A stretch of DNA of 64,000 nucleotides from Spinacia oleracea (GCF_020520425.1 NC_079491.1:6745143-6809142); one strand, 5' to 3'. Shown: positions 13,259 to 26,981, counted from the stretch's first letter. Program-made: numbers and translations. Notes: a model not told the origin generated them from the letters alone.

Positions 13259-13628
13259 TTATTCTTGCATGGACTTGATCCACATTAATATTAGTGTGGA
13301 CCCAAAATCAATAGTTTTCTATAGCACCTGTTTTACACTCATAGTGACCTTTGTTCATATAGTAAGTATAATAAATTAAACACCAACATTCTTAGACATA
13401 GTAACCATTTTTGAAGCATAGTAACCCTATGTTTTTAAAAGCAAATTGTGACTTAAAATCACATTATTCAAACACAACATATATCAACGACACTAATTTG
13501 ATACTCGTATTTTTTTTCATGATAATCATAATAAAATGCCAAAGTAAATTAGGAACAAGTTATTGACTTAATATTAAGACATGGTCCACAATAAATTTAG
13601 TGTGGACCAAATCCATTTAAGAATTGGT
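13259..13628. repeat. TIR repeat family, copy B
   Basis: Second copy of the repeat at 10869-11235, sharing the left end (cttgcatggacttgatccac) and right end (ccatttaagaattggt). It lies between the PX gene and the SRP receptor beta gene. Confidence 0.6.
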
Positions 13629-14600
13629 TTAATACAAAATGTTAATTCGAATAAATTTTGTAAATATTTAAATCAGATTGGACTTAACGTTTCAAAATTT
13701 CAGCCCGAATCCAAACCAAACACCAAATTGATATTCCTATTACACTTTGCGTCTCTCTTTTACATCATCCATTACACTTTGCGTCTTACAATCGGAAAAG
13801 TAAAATAAAATAAATAAGAGCGTCTTTCAAGCCCATAGAAAAGTCAAACGAGAAAGAGGGAGTGTCACAGACAGGACTGGTGCAACCCGAAGGTTCAACT
13901 TCTCGAAGCTTCGGTCTCGTTTTCTCTCTCCTCCATTCCCGCTCATCTTCCTCACCAGGTTTCATTCAATCTTCTTGTTTTTCCTTGAATTTTATATCTT
14001 CACAACCAATTATTCATGCTAATTGTGAAAACCCTAATTATTTGTACATGCATCTGTGCTATTTTGTTGATTCGTTGTTTTTCTTAAAAATCGGGAATTA
14101 GGGTTTCAAAAAATTGAATTCAACCTTCACCGTCGCTATTGTTGAATGTTGGCTCCCATAATCACAAATTATACCGAATAATTGGCCGGAATTTGATTTC
14201 TGATAGTTTTTCAAGTTGGTGATAGCTCAATTTTCGTATTCGAGTTTGTAGGCTCCTCGATATTGAAAGCATGCGCTTTTATATGATTATATCTACTGAT
14301 TTGAGTATCGGATTATAAAATGAGTAAATGAGTGAATTTTTGTGATAAAAAATTCGGATTAGGTTGGTATATCGTCATGCTGTTACATTAGATTCTTAGT
14401 TTAATATGTTGGTGAATTGGTGATGCCCTGGATAGTTAACTGGTGGGTTGGGTGGCCAATGTCGGTTACAGGTCAATTATATTCGAATTAATCAGAGGTT
14501 GTGGGTAGTAATTGGTTGGATTTCGAAATAGAACAACTCACTTTGTCATCATATTTATGTTCTTTTAATCTTATCATTGTGTAGTTGGTTGGATTTCGAA

Positions 14601-17600
14601 ATGGACAACGTGGAGCAATGGAAGGCCAAACTGTTCGATATGCTCGAGCAGGGGAAGGGTGTAGTGCAGGAAAGTCTTATCCCTGTGTTCGAGCAGGGGA
14701 AGGTTATAGTGCAAGAAGGTATTGTCCAAGCAAAGCAGAAATTTGATGAGATGCCGGAAATAAAGCAGAAGATTAAAGAGACACCGGAAATCCAACTGTA
14801 TATTGCAGCTTCTGTTGTAGTCCTAACAATATTTTTGTCTCTGATATGTAAGCTCTCAACTCTATCTTGCTTTTGTTGCACTGTATATGCTCTTAATTTC
14901 TATGATTGCTTTTACTTTATCCTTTTTTTTTCTTGTTGTGTTTAAAGCACTTAAAAGTGTGGAACTTGTACAGTAAGGGAGATAAAAAACCATATGATTT
15001 GAAAGGGTAATTAATGATGTTATTGAGTTCTTCTAGACCATACAGTTGGTGAAATTGTAGTTGTAGTTTGGCAGGCTATACTTCGCGATTTAGATACAAT
15101 TATACTATGGCTTCCATCAAAGAACGAGGTAGAATGACGATGGCTGGATGGTTATAACACCTTTTGACCAGTTTTGGGGTTGAATTGTGTTTCTCTTATC
15201 TATGAAAGTAACTTAAAGATTGCACTGCCAAGCGATGATGTAAGTTTTAACCTTCAGCTTTTGTGATGGCCTGACCTAATGCCACTGATACCCAAGGGGA
15301 GGCAAGAGACACACAATTATCAAACTTTATTGTTGTTGTTGGGGCATGATATGGTGGAAATGGAGTGTTACTTTCACTGAAAAGAGATAGTAGAGGGTTT
15401 TTATGAAGTTTCTGATGAAGGGGTGCATTTCCGAGGATATCCTGGTGTGGTAGAACTATGATTTGTTTTATATGGGAGAAGGGTATTAGGTCTTACTCTG
15501 AAAGTCTGTCACCCTACCCTGTCCCCTACAGGGGCTGGAGGTTGTAATGACCTTAATGCATGGAATTAACTTCATCTTAGTTCCTACAAGATGCGGCTTT
15601 CTCCATCTAATTTTTCCCTTTTTGCTCTTATAGATGACAAAAGGTTGTGACTTTTGACAAAGGTGGTTTAGCATTCTGAATGCTGGCTCCCCTATCACCC
15701 TCAAATGGTGTAAATGGCAATAGAAAGTGGAAAGAAAGAGGGGAGGGAGGGAGGGGGGAGAGGATGGGGGGAGGGGTGAATTTTTTTTCACTGATTTTTG
15801 GTGTAGAATTGGATTGTCTGAACTTATGAGGCTTGATAATAGATATGAATGATCCATGTGGAGACAAAGGCTGATGGTCTTGTAATTATTCTAGATATTT
15901 GGTACCTTTTCTCCTATCTCCGATAAAGAAGTTGGTCTTGAGTACAACCCTGAGAATGCCTGCATATTCAGATAAATGAAGACACGTAAATACCATACCC
16001 CCGAGATAAACAAAGATAAAATTTAAGGTCTGTCTCAAGTATTCATTTTCTTTCAATTGTTTGACACAACTTTTTGCTCGTGACTTAATAACTTTTGACA
16101 ATGTACCTCTATTTTGCACACTTCTCCCGTAGAGAGTGTCTCCTGAATGAGTGGATATGTATGAAGTTACTTGTTAATACAAGTGCAGATTCAATATTTG
16201 TTTTTTAAGCTTTTGATGCTTAATAAATTTATATCTAGTGATTGTGTCACCCTGAAAGGTTTTTGATCTGGATTTTATGGTTCGTTGCTGCCAGTTTCTT
16301 ACACCCTCGGAATATCTTTGACTTGTTAGGTGTCAAGTTGCCACTTTGATTAATTTATAGGAAGAGTGAAATGATGCCTATTTGTTAACCTTTTTTCCTG
16401 AAAAACAGTGAGTTTGTTCAAGCGCAAGAAGTCTAACACCGTTGTGCTTGCTGGACTGACCGGGAGTGGGAAAACTGTTCTTTTCTACCAGGTGAGCAAC
16501 CTCCGTCTTGCATACATTGTTAATTCTGTCGTTAGGCCTTTGTTTTTTACTCTAGTTTCTTGAGCCGTCATGTTGGAGAAGTTTGTGTATGACCTTTCTT
16601 TTTGACTTGCTGGTTCAGTTTTTTGGTTTAGTCATTAAGACCTATTGGTCAATTCACTCAGTGTTCAACTTTTGTGTATGAATGAAAATACTGTCTTCTC
16701 TTGTTTGTCAGCTTCGAGATGGTTCTTCACATCAAGGAACTGTGACGTCAATGGACCCAAATGAGGGTACCTTTGTGCTGCACTCTGAGGTCACTAAGGT
16801 ACTATACTAATTTAATGAATTAACTGCATTGAAGTTGGACAAAAGGATGCAGTTTTCTGTAGATTTATATTCACCAACTGTATTTGAGTTCGTTTGAAAT
16901 TTAATTAGTTAGGTGTTGAGGTTCTATTGCTTTCGAGCACTGATTTAAAATAATTTGCTAGGCCGGCTCACAATTATTCGACAACTGCTCTCATTTATGC
17001 TCATAAATTTGAATTCTATCCTAGTACAGTAGTACCCCTTTCCCCTGTTATTTACTTTGGTCATAAACTTCATAATGAAAATTGCAACTAAACTTCCACT
17101 TTTTTTACATGGACAGAAGGGTAAAATCAAGCCTGTGCATTTAGTTGATGTTCCTGGACACTCACGTCTTCGGCCTAAGCTTGATGAGTATATGCCCCAG
17201 GCGGCTGGTGTTGTTTTTGTTGTTGATTCTTTGGAGTTTTTGCCCAACTGCCGGGCAGCCGCTGAGTAATTTTTTTCCCTCCAATCCTTTCGCTTCCCGT
17301 TCCTTTCACTGCACACTTGTAATGATTCTGAAGTCTGACTTTATATCTGATTTATTTTAAGGTACTTGTACGATATCCTAACCAAGGCCAGTGTTGTAAA
17401 GAAGAGAATTCCTTTACTAATTGTTTGCAACAAAACTGAGAAAGTGACTGCACATTCCAAGGATTTTATTCGCAAGCAGCTGGAGAAAGAAATGTGAGAC
17501 TTCATTTCTTTTGCCTTTTTATGTTACAATTTTTTTGATTTGCCCCCCCCTGCTAGACGTATTCGAAGTTACTAAGTACTTGTAGCTGGTTTGCCACTTT

Positions 17601-18228
17601 GTAGAGTTTTGTCTACCAATCACCTCAGGCCATAATGCTGCAAATTTTTATTTCATGCTAAAGTTACATAGTCTAACATGGAAATGCTTCGTACTTTTAC
17701 TCAAATCACTCTTTAAAAGGCATCATTTATTACTATTTCAATTCTTTCAGAGTATCTAGTGTGCACCATTCTATTACTTAATATGAAAGTAGGAACTCTC
17801 AATTTGTTGTTTTATGTCATGTCTCCTTATTTTGTTCTTGGAATTTTGGTGATCTCTTTCAAGTGGTATTTATGTTTCCTCTATTCTACAAGCATATATG
17901 CATTTGATTTATAAGCATATATGATATATCGTGATGTATAAGCATATATGCATTTGATTTTCCCCCCTCCTCGTTCCTATCAGAAAAGATAAGCATTCTA
18001 TACGATGTCTATTAATCATGGCTTTCTTAAACTCACAGTGAGAAATTGCGGACTTCGAGAACGGTGATGTCGGATGCTGATATTACCAGTGAATTCACCC
18101 TGGGCGAATCTGGGCAACCATTTGCATTCACTCAGTGTCATAACAGAGTAACCTTTGGTGAAGCCTCAGGGATCACAGGCGATATCTCGCAGGTTGAGGA
18201 GTTCATCAGGGAGCATGTAAAACCTTGA
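14601..18228 (+). CDS. SRPRB: Signal recognition particle receptor subunit beta (6 exons, 295 aa)
   Basis: Exons: 14601-14847, 16409-16491, 16712-16798, 17117-17265, 17362-17493, 18039-18228; GT-AG introns, phases consistent (1,0,0,2,2). The N-terminus (1-60) is amphipathic with a duplicated 'EQGKxxVQE' segment. One membrane span lies at about 66-86, followed by basic KRKK. The small-GTPase part has a P-loop GLTGSGKT at 98-105, DVPGH at 150-154 (G3) and NKTE at 212-215 (G4, with E where D is usual). The family protein anchors the SRP receptor alpha subunit to the ER membrane for co-translational targeting. The ATG at 14601 begins the family-like N-terminus. A possible 5' UTR exon ends near 13958 (CACCAG followed by GT). 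Confidence 0.93.
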
Positions 18229-18609
18229 TGTCTTTTTTTTCATCTTTGTTTTTTCTTAACTTTATCAAATGTTGTTTTTGTTGTAGAACTGATGTAAGAT
18301 GATATCAAATTAAAAGAGACGTAGGAACTTGATTATTTCACTTGTCTCATTCATTTATTTTTGCTTAGCTTGTTCTTATAAACATGAAACTGCCCTCAAC
18401 ATTTAACTTTGGTAGTTAAGAGTGAGTTCTGATTGGATAATGTTTTTGGGATTGGCCCTTCGACTGATGTACAGAGTATGAGATTTGATGTTGCCAAGCC
18501 CATGGGCCTGATTAAAGCTTGAACCAGACCCAACCATGATCACTATAATTATCGCATTTACATTGCATTCACTTTTTCGTTAAAGACGAAAATTAGATGG
18601 ATGTGATTA

Positions 18610-18937
18610 TGTGAACGTGGTCCACAATAAGCAAACAATTTACTCTACCATCGCTTTCAATTATATAGTGACCTTTATTTTTCACGTAGTAACTATAATA
18701 AACTAAATTAGATATAGTAATCATATTTTGAATCAAAGTAACCATGTATTTTTAAAAGAGAATTATGACTTAAAATCTCATTATTCAGTCACACATGTAC
18801 TAATGACACTAATTTGATATTTTTTTTCATAATCATTCTAATAAGCACGTCAATATAAATTAGAATCAAGTTGTTAACTTTTGTTTTAAGACATCCACAA
18901 TAAATTTAGTGTCGACCAGGTCCATTTAAGAATTATT
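18610..18937. repeat. TIR repeat family, copy C (diverged)
   Basis: Third copy of the repeat at 10869 and 13259, recognised by 'gtggtccacaataa' at the left and 'caataaatttagtgtcgacc', 'ccatttaagaatta' at the right. More diverged and slightly shorter than the other two. It lies downstream of the SRP receptor beta gene. Confidence 0.5.
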
Positions 18938-19629
18938 AAATTTCTTTTTTGATGTAGACGAGATAAGATCTCACGTTTTTAATCACCCCATCAAAATTTA
19001 ATCAACTAAGACCTTACACCCGTATATGAGTATGGAGTCATTCATAATATTCATATAGTTTCACCAAAAAAATAAAATAAAAAAATCAAATAGTCATTAC
19101 TCATTAGTCTTTGTATGAGTTGTATCCATGCATATAGCTAAGATAGCATTTCGTTTTATGTTTCACCTCTGACCTCGGTAAACCTTTAGAATGATTCTAA
19201 CCAACAAGGTACATCCGTACAGGGATAGTGTATTACCTCTGAAGATAAAAACAACTTTCGTATATCGTATGTAGAAATGTAAAATGCATAAAAAGCTGTC
19301 GGTGTTGGAAATTCAGAGTACAGTAACATGGATATTTGTATGCTTTTTCTAAAACTTTATATAGCTCAAAACTCTCCATCATCTTTTAGACTTTGGACTA
19401 TCTTTTAATTCCAGCACCAATATTTATTCTTGTAAAGCACAAATTATAGACAAAATGACACTGATATGGCCCATTTTCCATCACTTAACCAAAGTGATTT
19501 GCTTTGGTTACTCACTAACACACTAACATTTATTCATCAAAATTTCAAATTAATATATAAGGGGGGATTTTCAAATATCTAAATAAAGCTACCACTAAAC
19601 ATAATTCCCACATGCTTTAATTCCCAAAA

Positions 19630-20095
19630 AATATATCCGAAATATAATCCCTACATGTCGGTTTAGGCAACTATTTTCAAAAACCACGAAAGTCATGCAC
19701 GACGATGAACAGCTGGTCCATATATCTCATGGGCGATGAACCGCCTATCCATATATCTCATCTTACGTGGATAGTGTAGCGGGAATTGTTTCTAAAAGTT
19801 ACAAGCAATCTTTAAGAACTATTTAAGATTGAGACGGGATTAAAATTTCCCAAAAAAATCGGAATATAATCCCCACACGTCGGTTTAGGAGTGTGATTTC
19901 TACAAACCACTAATATCATGCACGATGAGTAAACTGCTCATATCAGTACTAATTACTCGGTGTTAGTTATGTAAGAAGACAACAAAATAATCCGTGTATC
20001 TCATTTTACGTGGATAGTATAAGAGGAATTATATTTTAAAGGTGAAAGACATACAAGAAACATTTTAAGCACTATTTAGGAAATTTGATTGGCCT
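19630..20095. repeat. Direct duplication of about 230 bp
   Basis: Two diverged head-to-tail copies (about 19630-19840 and 19858-20095) share 'ggaatataatcccnacac/tgtcggtttagg', 'atcatgcacgatga', 'atctcattttacgtggatag' and 'aagcactattta'-like segments. Non-coding. The rest of the interval from 18938 to 20727 is AT-rich, with a GGGCC-GGGCC run near 20517; no gene seen. Confidence 0.55.
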
Positions 20096-20732
20096 TTACT
20101 TCTTCAAGCCCAAGCCAAATGTGCCTTTTCAACCACCCCACCAGATGTTTTAAGTTTAAACAAGATCTTCTTGGTTTTCAGTTGAACAGAAGTTGAAATG
20201 ATGAGAATCTTGATCTGTTAATTTTAGTTGGAGGCATCATTAGAATTAATGACTAATTTCACCCTACTTGGTACTTACCTCTTTAACCCTTTATATTTAC
20301 AGGATTTACCAGTAATAGAATCTGATTCTTCTTTATCTTATCAACTTTTGCTAAACAATAATTATATTCCAAGTTCCAATAATCTAATAAAGTTTCATGC
20401 TATATTCAAAAGTACAGTTTCACAAAATTTGACGCGCCAAAAACACCTAACTACTACGCGTCTACGTATGTGCTACTTTAGTACGGAGTAACATGGTAGA
20501 GGTGATCGATATTTGGGCCGGGCCGGGCCGGGCCGGGCTTCCTGCCAAACCCAAAATTTTGGTGTAGGCTTTTCAGATCGAACGGGGATCGGGCTATAGT
20601 TAATAAGGTCTATAACCAGGTTTTAACACACCTCCATGTAAGTAGAGTACGAAAAACTCTGTCAAAAACACTTCTCACTACTCAAATGCAAGAACTTTTA
20701 ATAAAATGTGTATCCAAATTGAGAATAAAAGT

Positions 20733-21157
20733 TGTTTGGGCTCCCAATTGATTCTCAATTGGGCCACTAAGTCCAAAGCCCAATGGCTCTAAACGACAAC
20801 ATCAAACCTACCAATGGCTATTCAGCCATCCATTAAGGCCCAAGGCCCAATAACAATAAATGACCTATGGGCATTTATTATGCAAACACTATAAATAGGC
20901 CGCCAAGGCTCACACCTCAAGGTACGTCCAATTTATCGCCTTAAGACTACTCTTCTAGAGAACTTCTCTCTAGAATCCGAGCATCATTCTTACTTAGGCA
21001 TCGGAGGGGCTTTCCTCGGAAACACCCCCGAGGCTAGTGACTTTGCTCTTGTGCAGGTGAATTCGGACTCCACTCATTCAAACAAGCAAGATCTTCAACA
21101 CATACAAAAGGGCCTTCATTCGAAGCCCATTGTTTCCATCTTTACAACACCGGAACA
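20733..21157 (+). repeat. 5' LTR of the Tat element
   Basis: Begins TGTTTGGGCTCCC and ends CCGGAACA. The copy at 31865-32289 appears identical. It contains a TATA box (20890-20897, TATAAATA), which marks the probable start of the genomic transcript about 30 bp downstream. Confidence 0.95.
20890..20897 (+). promoter_or_regulatory. TATA box of the Tat LTR promoter
   Basis: TATAAATA within the 5' LTR, about 155 bp from its start; the equivalent in the 3' LTR is 32022-32029. The position fits a U3/R boundary shortly downstream. Confidence 0.6.
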
Positions 21158-21160
21158 ATT

Positions 21161-21178
21161 TGGCGCCGTCTGTGGGGA
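21161..21178 (+). other. tRNA primer-binding site of the Tat element
   Basis: TGGCGCCGTCTGTGGGGA begins three bases after the 5' LTR. TGGCGCC is the usual start of the site in Tat/Athila-type elements, where it pairs with the 3' end of a tRNA of Asp or Arg type; the exact tRNA is not resolved here. Confidence 0.75.
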
Positions 21179-21227
21179 AGAACACTTCAAAGCCTTTGAA
21201 AGACATCAATCACCTCTTTCCGCGAAA

Positions 21228-24200
21228 ATGGTGAACGATGTTGTTAACAACAATGACGACGATATGATGGTGCGGTCAGATTCAGAATCTGACCAAGAGG
21301 GGCACCCTCAATCGATGGCGAGGTCACAGCCAAGCAGAGCTACGACCGCCACAAATGCAGGACCTCCGATTCCAACTAGGGAAGAGCTCACTGCGGCCAT
21401 GACCATCATGCAAAACTTCCTCTTCAATGAGAAGCAGCAAGGACTGGCAAATGACCGCAGAGAAGAGAGGAGGACCAGGCGAAGGCTGAACGAGCCACCC
21501 AGTGTGGAAGTGTCCAGACCCGAACGAGAACTCCTTCCCTTGACAGGTACACACTTGACGTCGAGGTGGATGGAAAGCACGTGGGACACCCAAAAAAGGG
21601 CACAACAGCAACCAGATTGGTTTGCGAGACCATCGCCTACTCCAACAGCTCTCCAAAGCGAATCAACTACTCGTAATCCTCGGATCCGAAGCTCGGTACT
21701 CAGCAGGTTGAGGCCCTCGGTCCACTCAAGGTTAAGACCTTCGATCCATACGAGACTCGGGGTAGGTGAGTCGAGTAGATCTGGCGAGCGACCCGAGGTC
21801 AGTAGCCGAGAAAGAAGAAGAGACGGGAGGCATGATCGAACCCCTAGCCCCCATCGTACGCCCGAACGTTCTAATCACAGAGCCTCGGCAAACGAAGGCA
21901 TCAGGGCTAGACTCGGGAAAAGAATCATGACTCCTACGTCATCCCCTTTCTCGGACGAGCTGATCATGGAAGAAATACCGAAGGTAAGGCTGCCAGCTCA
22001 CCTAACCTACAGCGGAATCACAGATCCGAGGGATCATGTCATCTCCTACGAGCAGCAGATGTTCTTGAGTCCCTACTCCGAAGCATGCTGGTGTAAATAC
22101 TTCCCAACCACGCTAACCGGAGTGGCGGGAGAGTGGTTTAGATCGCTGCCGAAGGGATCGATCAAGAGTTGGAAAAAGCTGAAAAAGAGATTCTGCACAC
22201 AGTTCGTGAGCAACAATCGCCCCGAGCGAACCACAGCAGAACTGACCTCAATCCAACAAGAAAGAGACGAAAGTCTGAGAGAATTCATGGCCAGATTCAT
22301 GAAGGAATCAACAAACATACCAAACTTGCAGCCAGACGTGGCCATCTTCGCCTTGAAGCACGCGCTCCAGGAAGGGAAGTTCCGTGACGAACTCTCAATG
22401 AAGAACCCCTCCAGAATAGCTGACGTGCTCCAAATGGCTGATGCGTTCATCAGAACCGAAGAGTTCAACAAGGCCGCTGCAAGATTGAAAGGATCGTCGG
22501 ATCCGAGAGACACAAAGAATACTCAGAGCAAGCCCGAGGGCGGCTCAAGGAAGGGGAAAGAGAAAGTAGGAGCTAGAGAGATGAGCCCGAAGAAAGACGG
22601 GAGAAGGGGTGAACTTCAACCCAAGTACACCAACTACACTCCACTAGCTCTGCCCCGAAAGGAGATATTCAGCCTCAATAGAAATGACGAAAAGTGGAAA
22701 CTACCTGGGAAGCTCAAGTCCAACCCAGCTCGGAGAAACAAGAACAAATGGTGCGAGTTCCATGATGACTTCGGTCACCATACCGAAGAATGCAACTCGC
22801 TGAAAGACAACATTGAGGACCTCGTTCGCCGAGGCTACCTGAAACAATACTTGTTAGACCGAAGGGAGGAAAAAGAAAAGGCCGCAAGCGGCAAACAACA
22901 CGAGCAACCCCAGAAAAGGGTCTACGAAGCAACAGGGCACAAGAAAAATGACATCCTAGTGGTGTTCGGGGGACAGAAGTCTGGCCAGGCCAGCAAAAAA
23001 CACCTAAGAGCCCTCTCCCATCGGGTCAACTTCAGCGCGGTGGGAGACAACCAACCACACCCCCCGAACATGACCTTCACTGCTGATGATTGCTTCGGAG
23101 TCCAGTACAAACATGACGATCCTCTGGTCATTTCCATGGACCTCAACAACCACAACGTACATCGAGTGTTAGTCGACGGAGGAAGTGCCGTCAACATCAT
23201 CTTCAGAAACTGCTTCGAGCAGCTGATCCTCGAAGAACCAGAGGAAGCACTGACGAAAGTCAGTTATCCTCTGATCGGATTCAACGGATCCGCAGCTATC
23301 CCTCGAGGAAAGATCACCCTGCCAGTCACAGTGGGCGAAGGCCAGGCAGCAAAAACCCTTCGGGACGAATTTTTGGTGATGGACTGCGACTCCGTATACA
23401 ACGTAATCATGGGGAGAACCATGATTCACAAGATGCAAGCAGTCCCCTCCACATACCACCAGCTGATGATATACGTCTCGGATGCAGGATTCGCCGAACG
23501 AATCAGAGGTGATCAAGAAGTGGCGAGAAGAACCTGCCACACTGCTGTCCGAAAACCCAAATTGGAGGACGGCCCCGAGGAAGGAAAGGGAGCTAAGGGA
23601 GAGGAAAGCGAGGCAAAAAGGAGAAGAGCAAGCACGAGCAGCTTGTCTCCCGCAGAAGTTGATGCCCGCCCCGAAACCCCATCTCCCGAACCAGATCAAG
23701 AAATGGAGGATATCTTCCTCGAAGATAATTCAGACAGGAGCGTCCGAATAGGCAAGGGCCTAAGCTCGGGGCTCCGAATCGATTTGATCCGACTACTCAA
23801 GGATCACAAAGACATCTTTGCATGGTCAGCAGCAGATATGCCAGGGATAAATCCGAAGCTGATTTGTCACAAGCTGGATGTCAACGCTGAAGCTCGGCCA
23901 ATCAAGCAAAAAAAGAGAAATTACTCCTCGGAGAAAAACAAAGCCATCGCCGAGGAGGTTAAAAAGTTGCAAGAGGCCGGATTCATCGAACCATGCATGT
24001 ATCCGAAGTGGCTGGCCAACGTGGTGATGGTCAAGAAAGCGAACGGCTCATGGCGAATGTGCGTAGATTTCACAGATCTGAACCGAGCCTGCCCCAAAGA
24101 CTGCTATCCCCTGCCAAGGATAGATCAACTGGTTGACTCCACCAGCGGCCATGCACTGCTCAGCTTCATGGATGCCTTTTCAGGCTACCACCAAGTATTC

Positions 24201-26981
24201 ATGCACCCCGATGACAGGGCAAAGACAGCGTTCATCACAAGCGCAGGAGTGTTCAACTACAAAATGATGCCTTTCGGCTTGAAAAATGCCGGAGCCACCT
24301 ACCAGAGGTTAGTTGACCACGTCTTCGCCGACCAGAAAGGGAGGAATGTGGAGGTCTACGTGGATGACTCCATCGTAAAAAGCATCAAGGAGGAAGACCA
24401 TGTCAAAGACTTGGCAGAGACCTTCGGAAATCTGAGGAAATACAGCATGAAGCTGAACCCAAAAAAATGCGTCTTCGGGGTGAAGTCAGGGAAGTTCCTC
24501 GGATTCATGGTGAGCGAAAGAGGAATTGATGCGAACCCAGACAAAGTCCAAGCGGCATTGGATTTACCCGAGCCGAAGACCAAGAGAGATGTGCAGAGGC
24601 TAACCGGCAGGTTAGCCGCACTAACAAGGTTCATATCAAAAGCCTCGGACAAGGGAGCCCCCTTCTTCAAGGCACTGAAACCAAAGAACCTCCCCGGAGG
24701 AGAAGCAGAACCAGTCAAGAAAAAGGGGGTCCCGAGGAAAGTGGATCCCGAACTGATATGGGAACAGGAGCAAAAAGAAGCTTTTCAGCAACTCAGAGCC
24801 CACCTAGCTCAACTGCCGACACTGGCCAGACCAAAGGAGGGGGAAACCCTGTACCTATATGTCGCAGTTAGCCCTGGAACCGTCAGCGCAGTGCTTCTTC
24901 GGGAAGAAGAAAAGAAGCAACAGCCAATCTAATTCACCAGCCGAACACTCACAGGAGCCGAAACCCGGTACCCACTCATCGAGAAAGTCGCATATGCAGT
25001 AGTGGTAGCTGCACGAAAACTGAGGCCATACTTCGACTCCCACCAGATCACAGTGCTAACTGACCAACCGCTCGAAAAAGTACTCGACAAAATAGAGAGG
25101 TCAGGAAGATTGGCTGCCTGGGCCTTCGAACTATCAGAGTTCGGCATCAAATATCAGCCGAGGACAGCAATCAAAGCACAAGCATTGGCAGACTTCTTGG
25201 CCGAGTGCTCATACCAGGAAATGTTGGATGATACGAAAAGCACTTGGGAGGTCTTCACTGACGGATCTTCCACAGTAAACGGCTCAGGGGCAGGAGTTGT
25301 ACTAATCCCCCCGACGGGGAAAAGCATAGAGTATGCATTGAAGTTCGGCTTCAAAGCAACCAACAACGAGGCCGAATACGAGGCCGCAATCGCAGGGATA
25401 GAGCTTTGTTTATCCCTGGAGGCCGAACATGTTCGCCTCAAAACTGATTCCCAGCTTGTAGCCAACCAGATCCGAGGGGAGTATGAGGCCAAATGGCCCA
25501 GCATGACAGCCTATTTAGCAAAAATTAAATCCTTAACGTCAAAGTTAAGATCCTTTGAAGTCATCCTCATTCCCCGAGGACAGAACACGCAAGCAGACGC
25601 ACTGTCCAAACTCGCAAGCTCAACACTCATCGACCTAAACAGGTCGGTCCACGTGGAAGTTCACCAAAAGAGAAGCATCGACTTGCTACCCACCACAGTA
25701 TGCAGCTTACGTACCGAACCTAGCTGGATGGACGCAGTAGTTGCATACAAAGAAAGGGGAGAACTTCCCGAAGATAAGCTGCAAGCGAGAAAACTGAGAA
25801 GATTCAACAGATGGTTCATCATCAGCGCCGAAGGAGAGCTCATGAGGAAATCATTCTCTGCTCCGCTGCTAAAATGTGTGGGTCCAACAGACGCTGACTA
25901 CATCCTAAGGGAAATCCACCTCGGGATATGCGGAAACCACATTGGAGGTAGGACATTAGCACATAAAGCCCTTCGGGCTGGGTACTGGTGGCCCACTATG
26001 GTTTCCGTGGCAAAGCAGATGGCAAGGAAATGCGAGAAATGCCAAAAGTTCGCACCAGCCATCCATCAACCAGCTCAAACCCTACAATCAACACTGTATC
26101 CCTTACCATTCGCACAGTGGGGGTTAGACATCATTGGTCCCTTTCCCTCAGCGACGAACCAGAAGAAGTGGTTGATTGTAGGAGTCGACTATTTTAGCAA
26201 ATGGATCGAAGCCGAAGCTGTCTCCTCCATCACCGAACCCCAGGTCCGCAAGTTCATATGGCAGAACATCATCACAAGGTTCGGCATACCAAGACTGATG
26301 GTCTTCGACCACGGGAAACAGTTCGACAACACCCCGTTGCAAAAGTGGTGCAAACAGTTCGGCATACACCTAGCGTACTCGGCAGTCTGTCACCCACAAA
26401 GCAACGGGCAAGCCGAAGCTGCTAACAAACTCATCCTCAACGCACTCAAGAAAAGAGTCGAGGATGACAAAAACAAATGGTTAGAAGAGCTACCCGGAAC
26501 GCTATGGTCCCTTCGGACCACTGAAAAAGAAGCTACCGGACAAACACCGTTCCACCTTGTATACGGATCCGAAGCTGTAATTCCTGTGGAAATCGGAACA
26601 GAAAGCCTGAGGATCCAGGCATACAACAGATATGATGGGCTCCAAGGAGAAAGCAACAATCAACTTCTATCCGAAGCTCTCGATCTACTGGACGAAGCTC
26701 GGAACGATGCAAGGACACTCAACGCAGCCTATTTGCAGAGGGTCAATAAGCATTACAACCGAAGAGTCAACGCCAGACCTCTAAAAGTCGGTGATCTAGT
26801 ACTCAGAAACGCCGCCTCGGTTCAGAAAGGACGGATCCATGGCAAACTCTCAGCCACTTGGGAAGGACCATACATCATCCATTCCGAAAAAAGGCCAGGC
26901 ACGTATATGCTGAAACAGTTAGATGGAACAATCCTGAAGAACCATTGGAATACCGATGTTCTCAAGAAATATTTTGTATGA
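21228..26981 (+). CDS. Tat gag-pol polyprotein with one in-frame stop
   Basis: The frame opens at ATG 21228 and runs to 26981, broken only by TAA at 24930-24932 (codon 1235); the same frame resumes at once, so this looks like a single nonsense change or a leaky stop. Order by residue: charged N-terminus with an SRLRPSxHxRL repeat (about 160-185); gag core about 254-430; an unusual zinc-knuckle-like C/H motif about 508-525; aspartic protease with DGGSA near 650; reverse transcriptase with YVDD at 1044-1047; RNase H containing the stop; second RNase H (about 25240-25620, FTDGSS, NNEAEYEA, TDSQLV); integrase HHCC zinc motif (about 25905-26045) and DDE core (LDIIGP, VFDHGKQFD, GQAEA). The start is chosen because upstream sequence is LTR and PBS. 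All enzymes of reverse transcription and integration are otherwise present. Confidence 0.9.

Noticed and set aside
15486-15867. Minus frames of 79-123 codons
   Set aside because: They lie in intron 1 of the SRP receptor beta gene over a G-rich purine run; no homology.
21308-24718. Minus-strand frames of 60-176 codons inside gag-pol
   Set aside because: Shadows of the dense plus-strand coding frame; no splice logic or homology.
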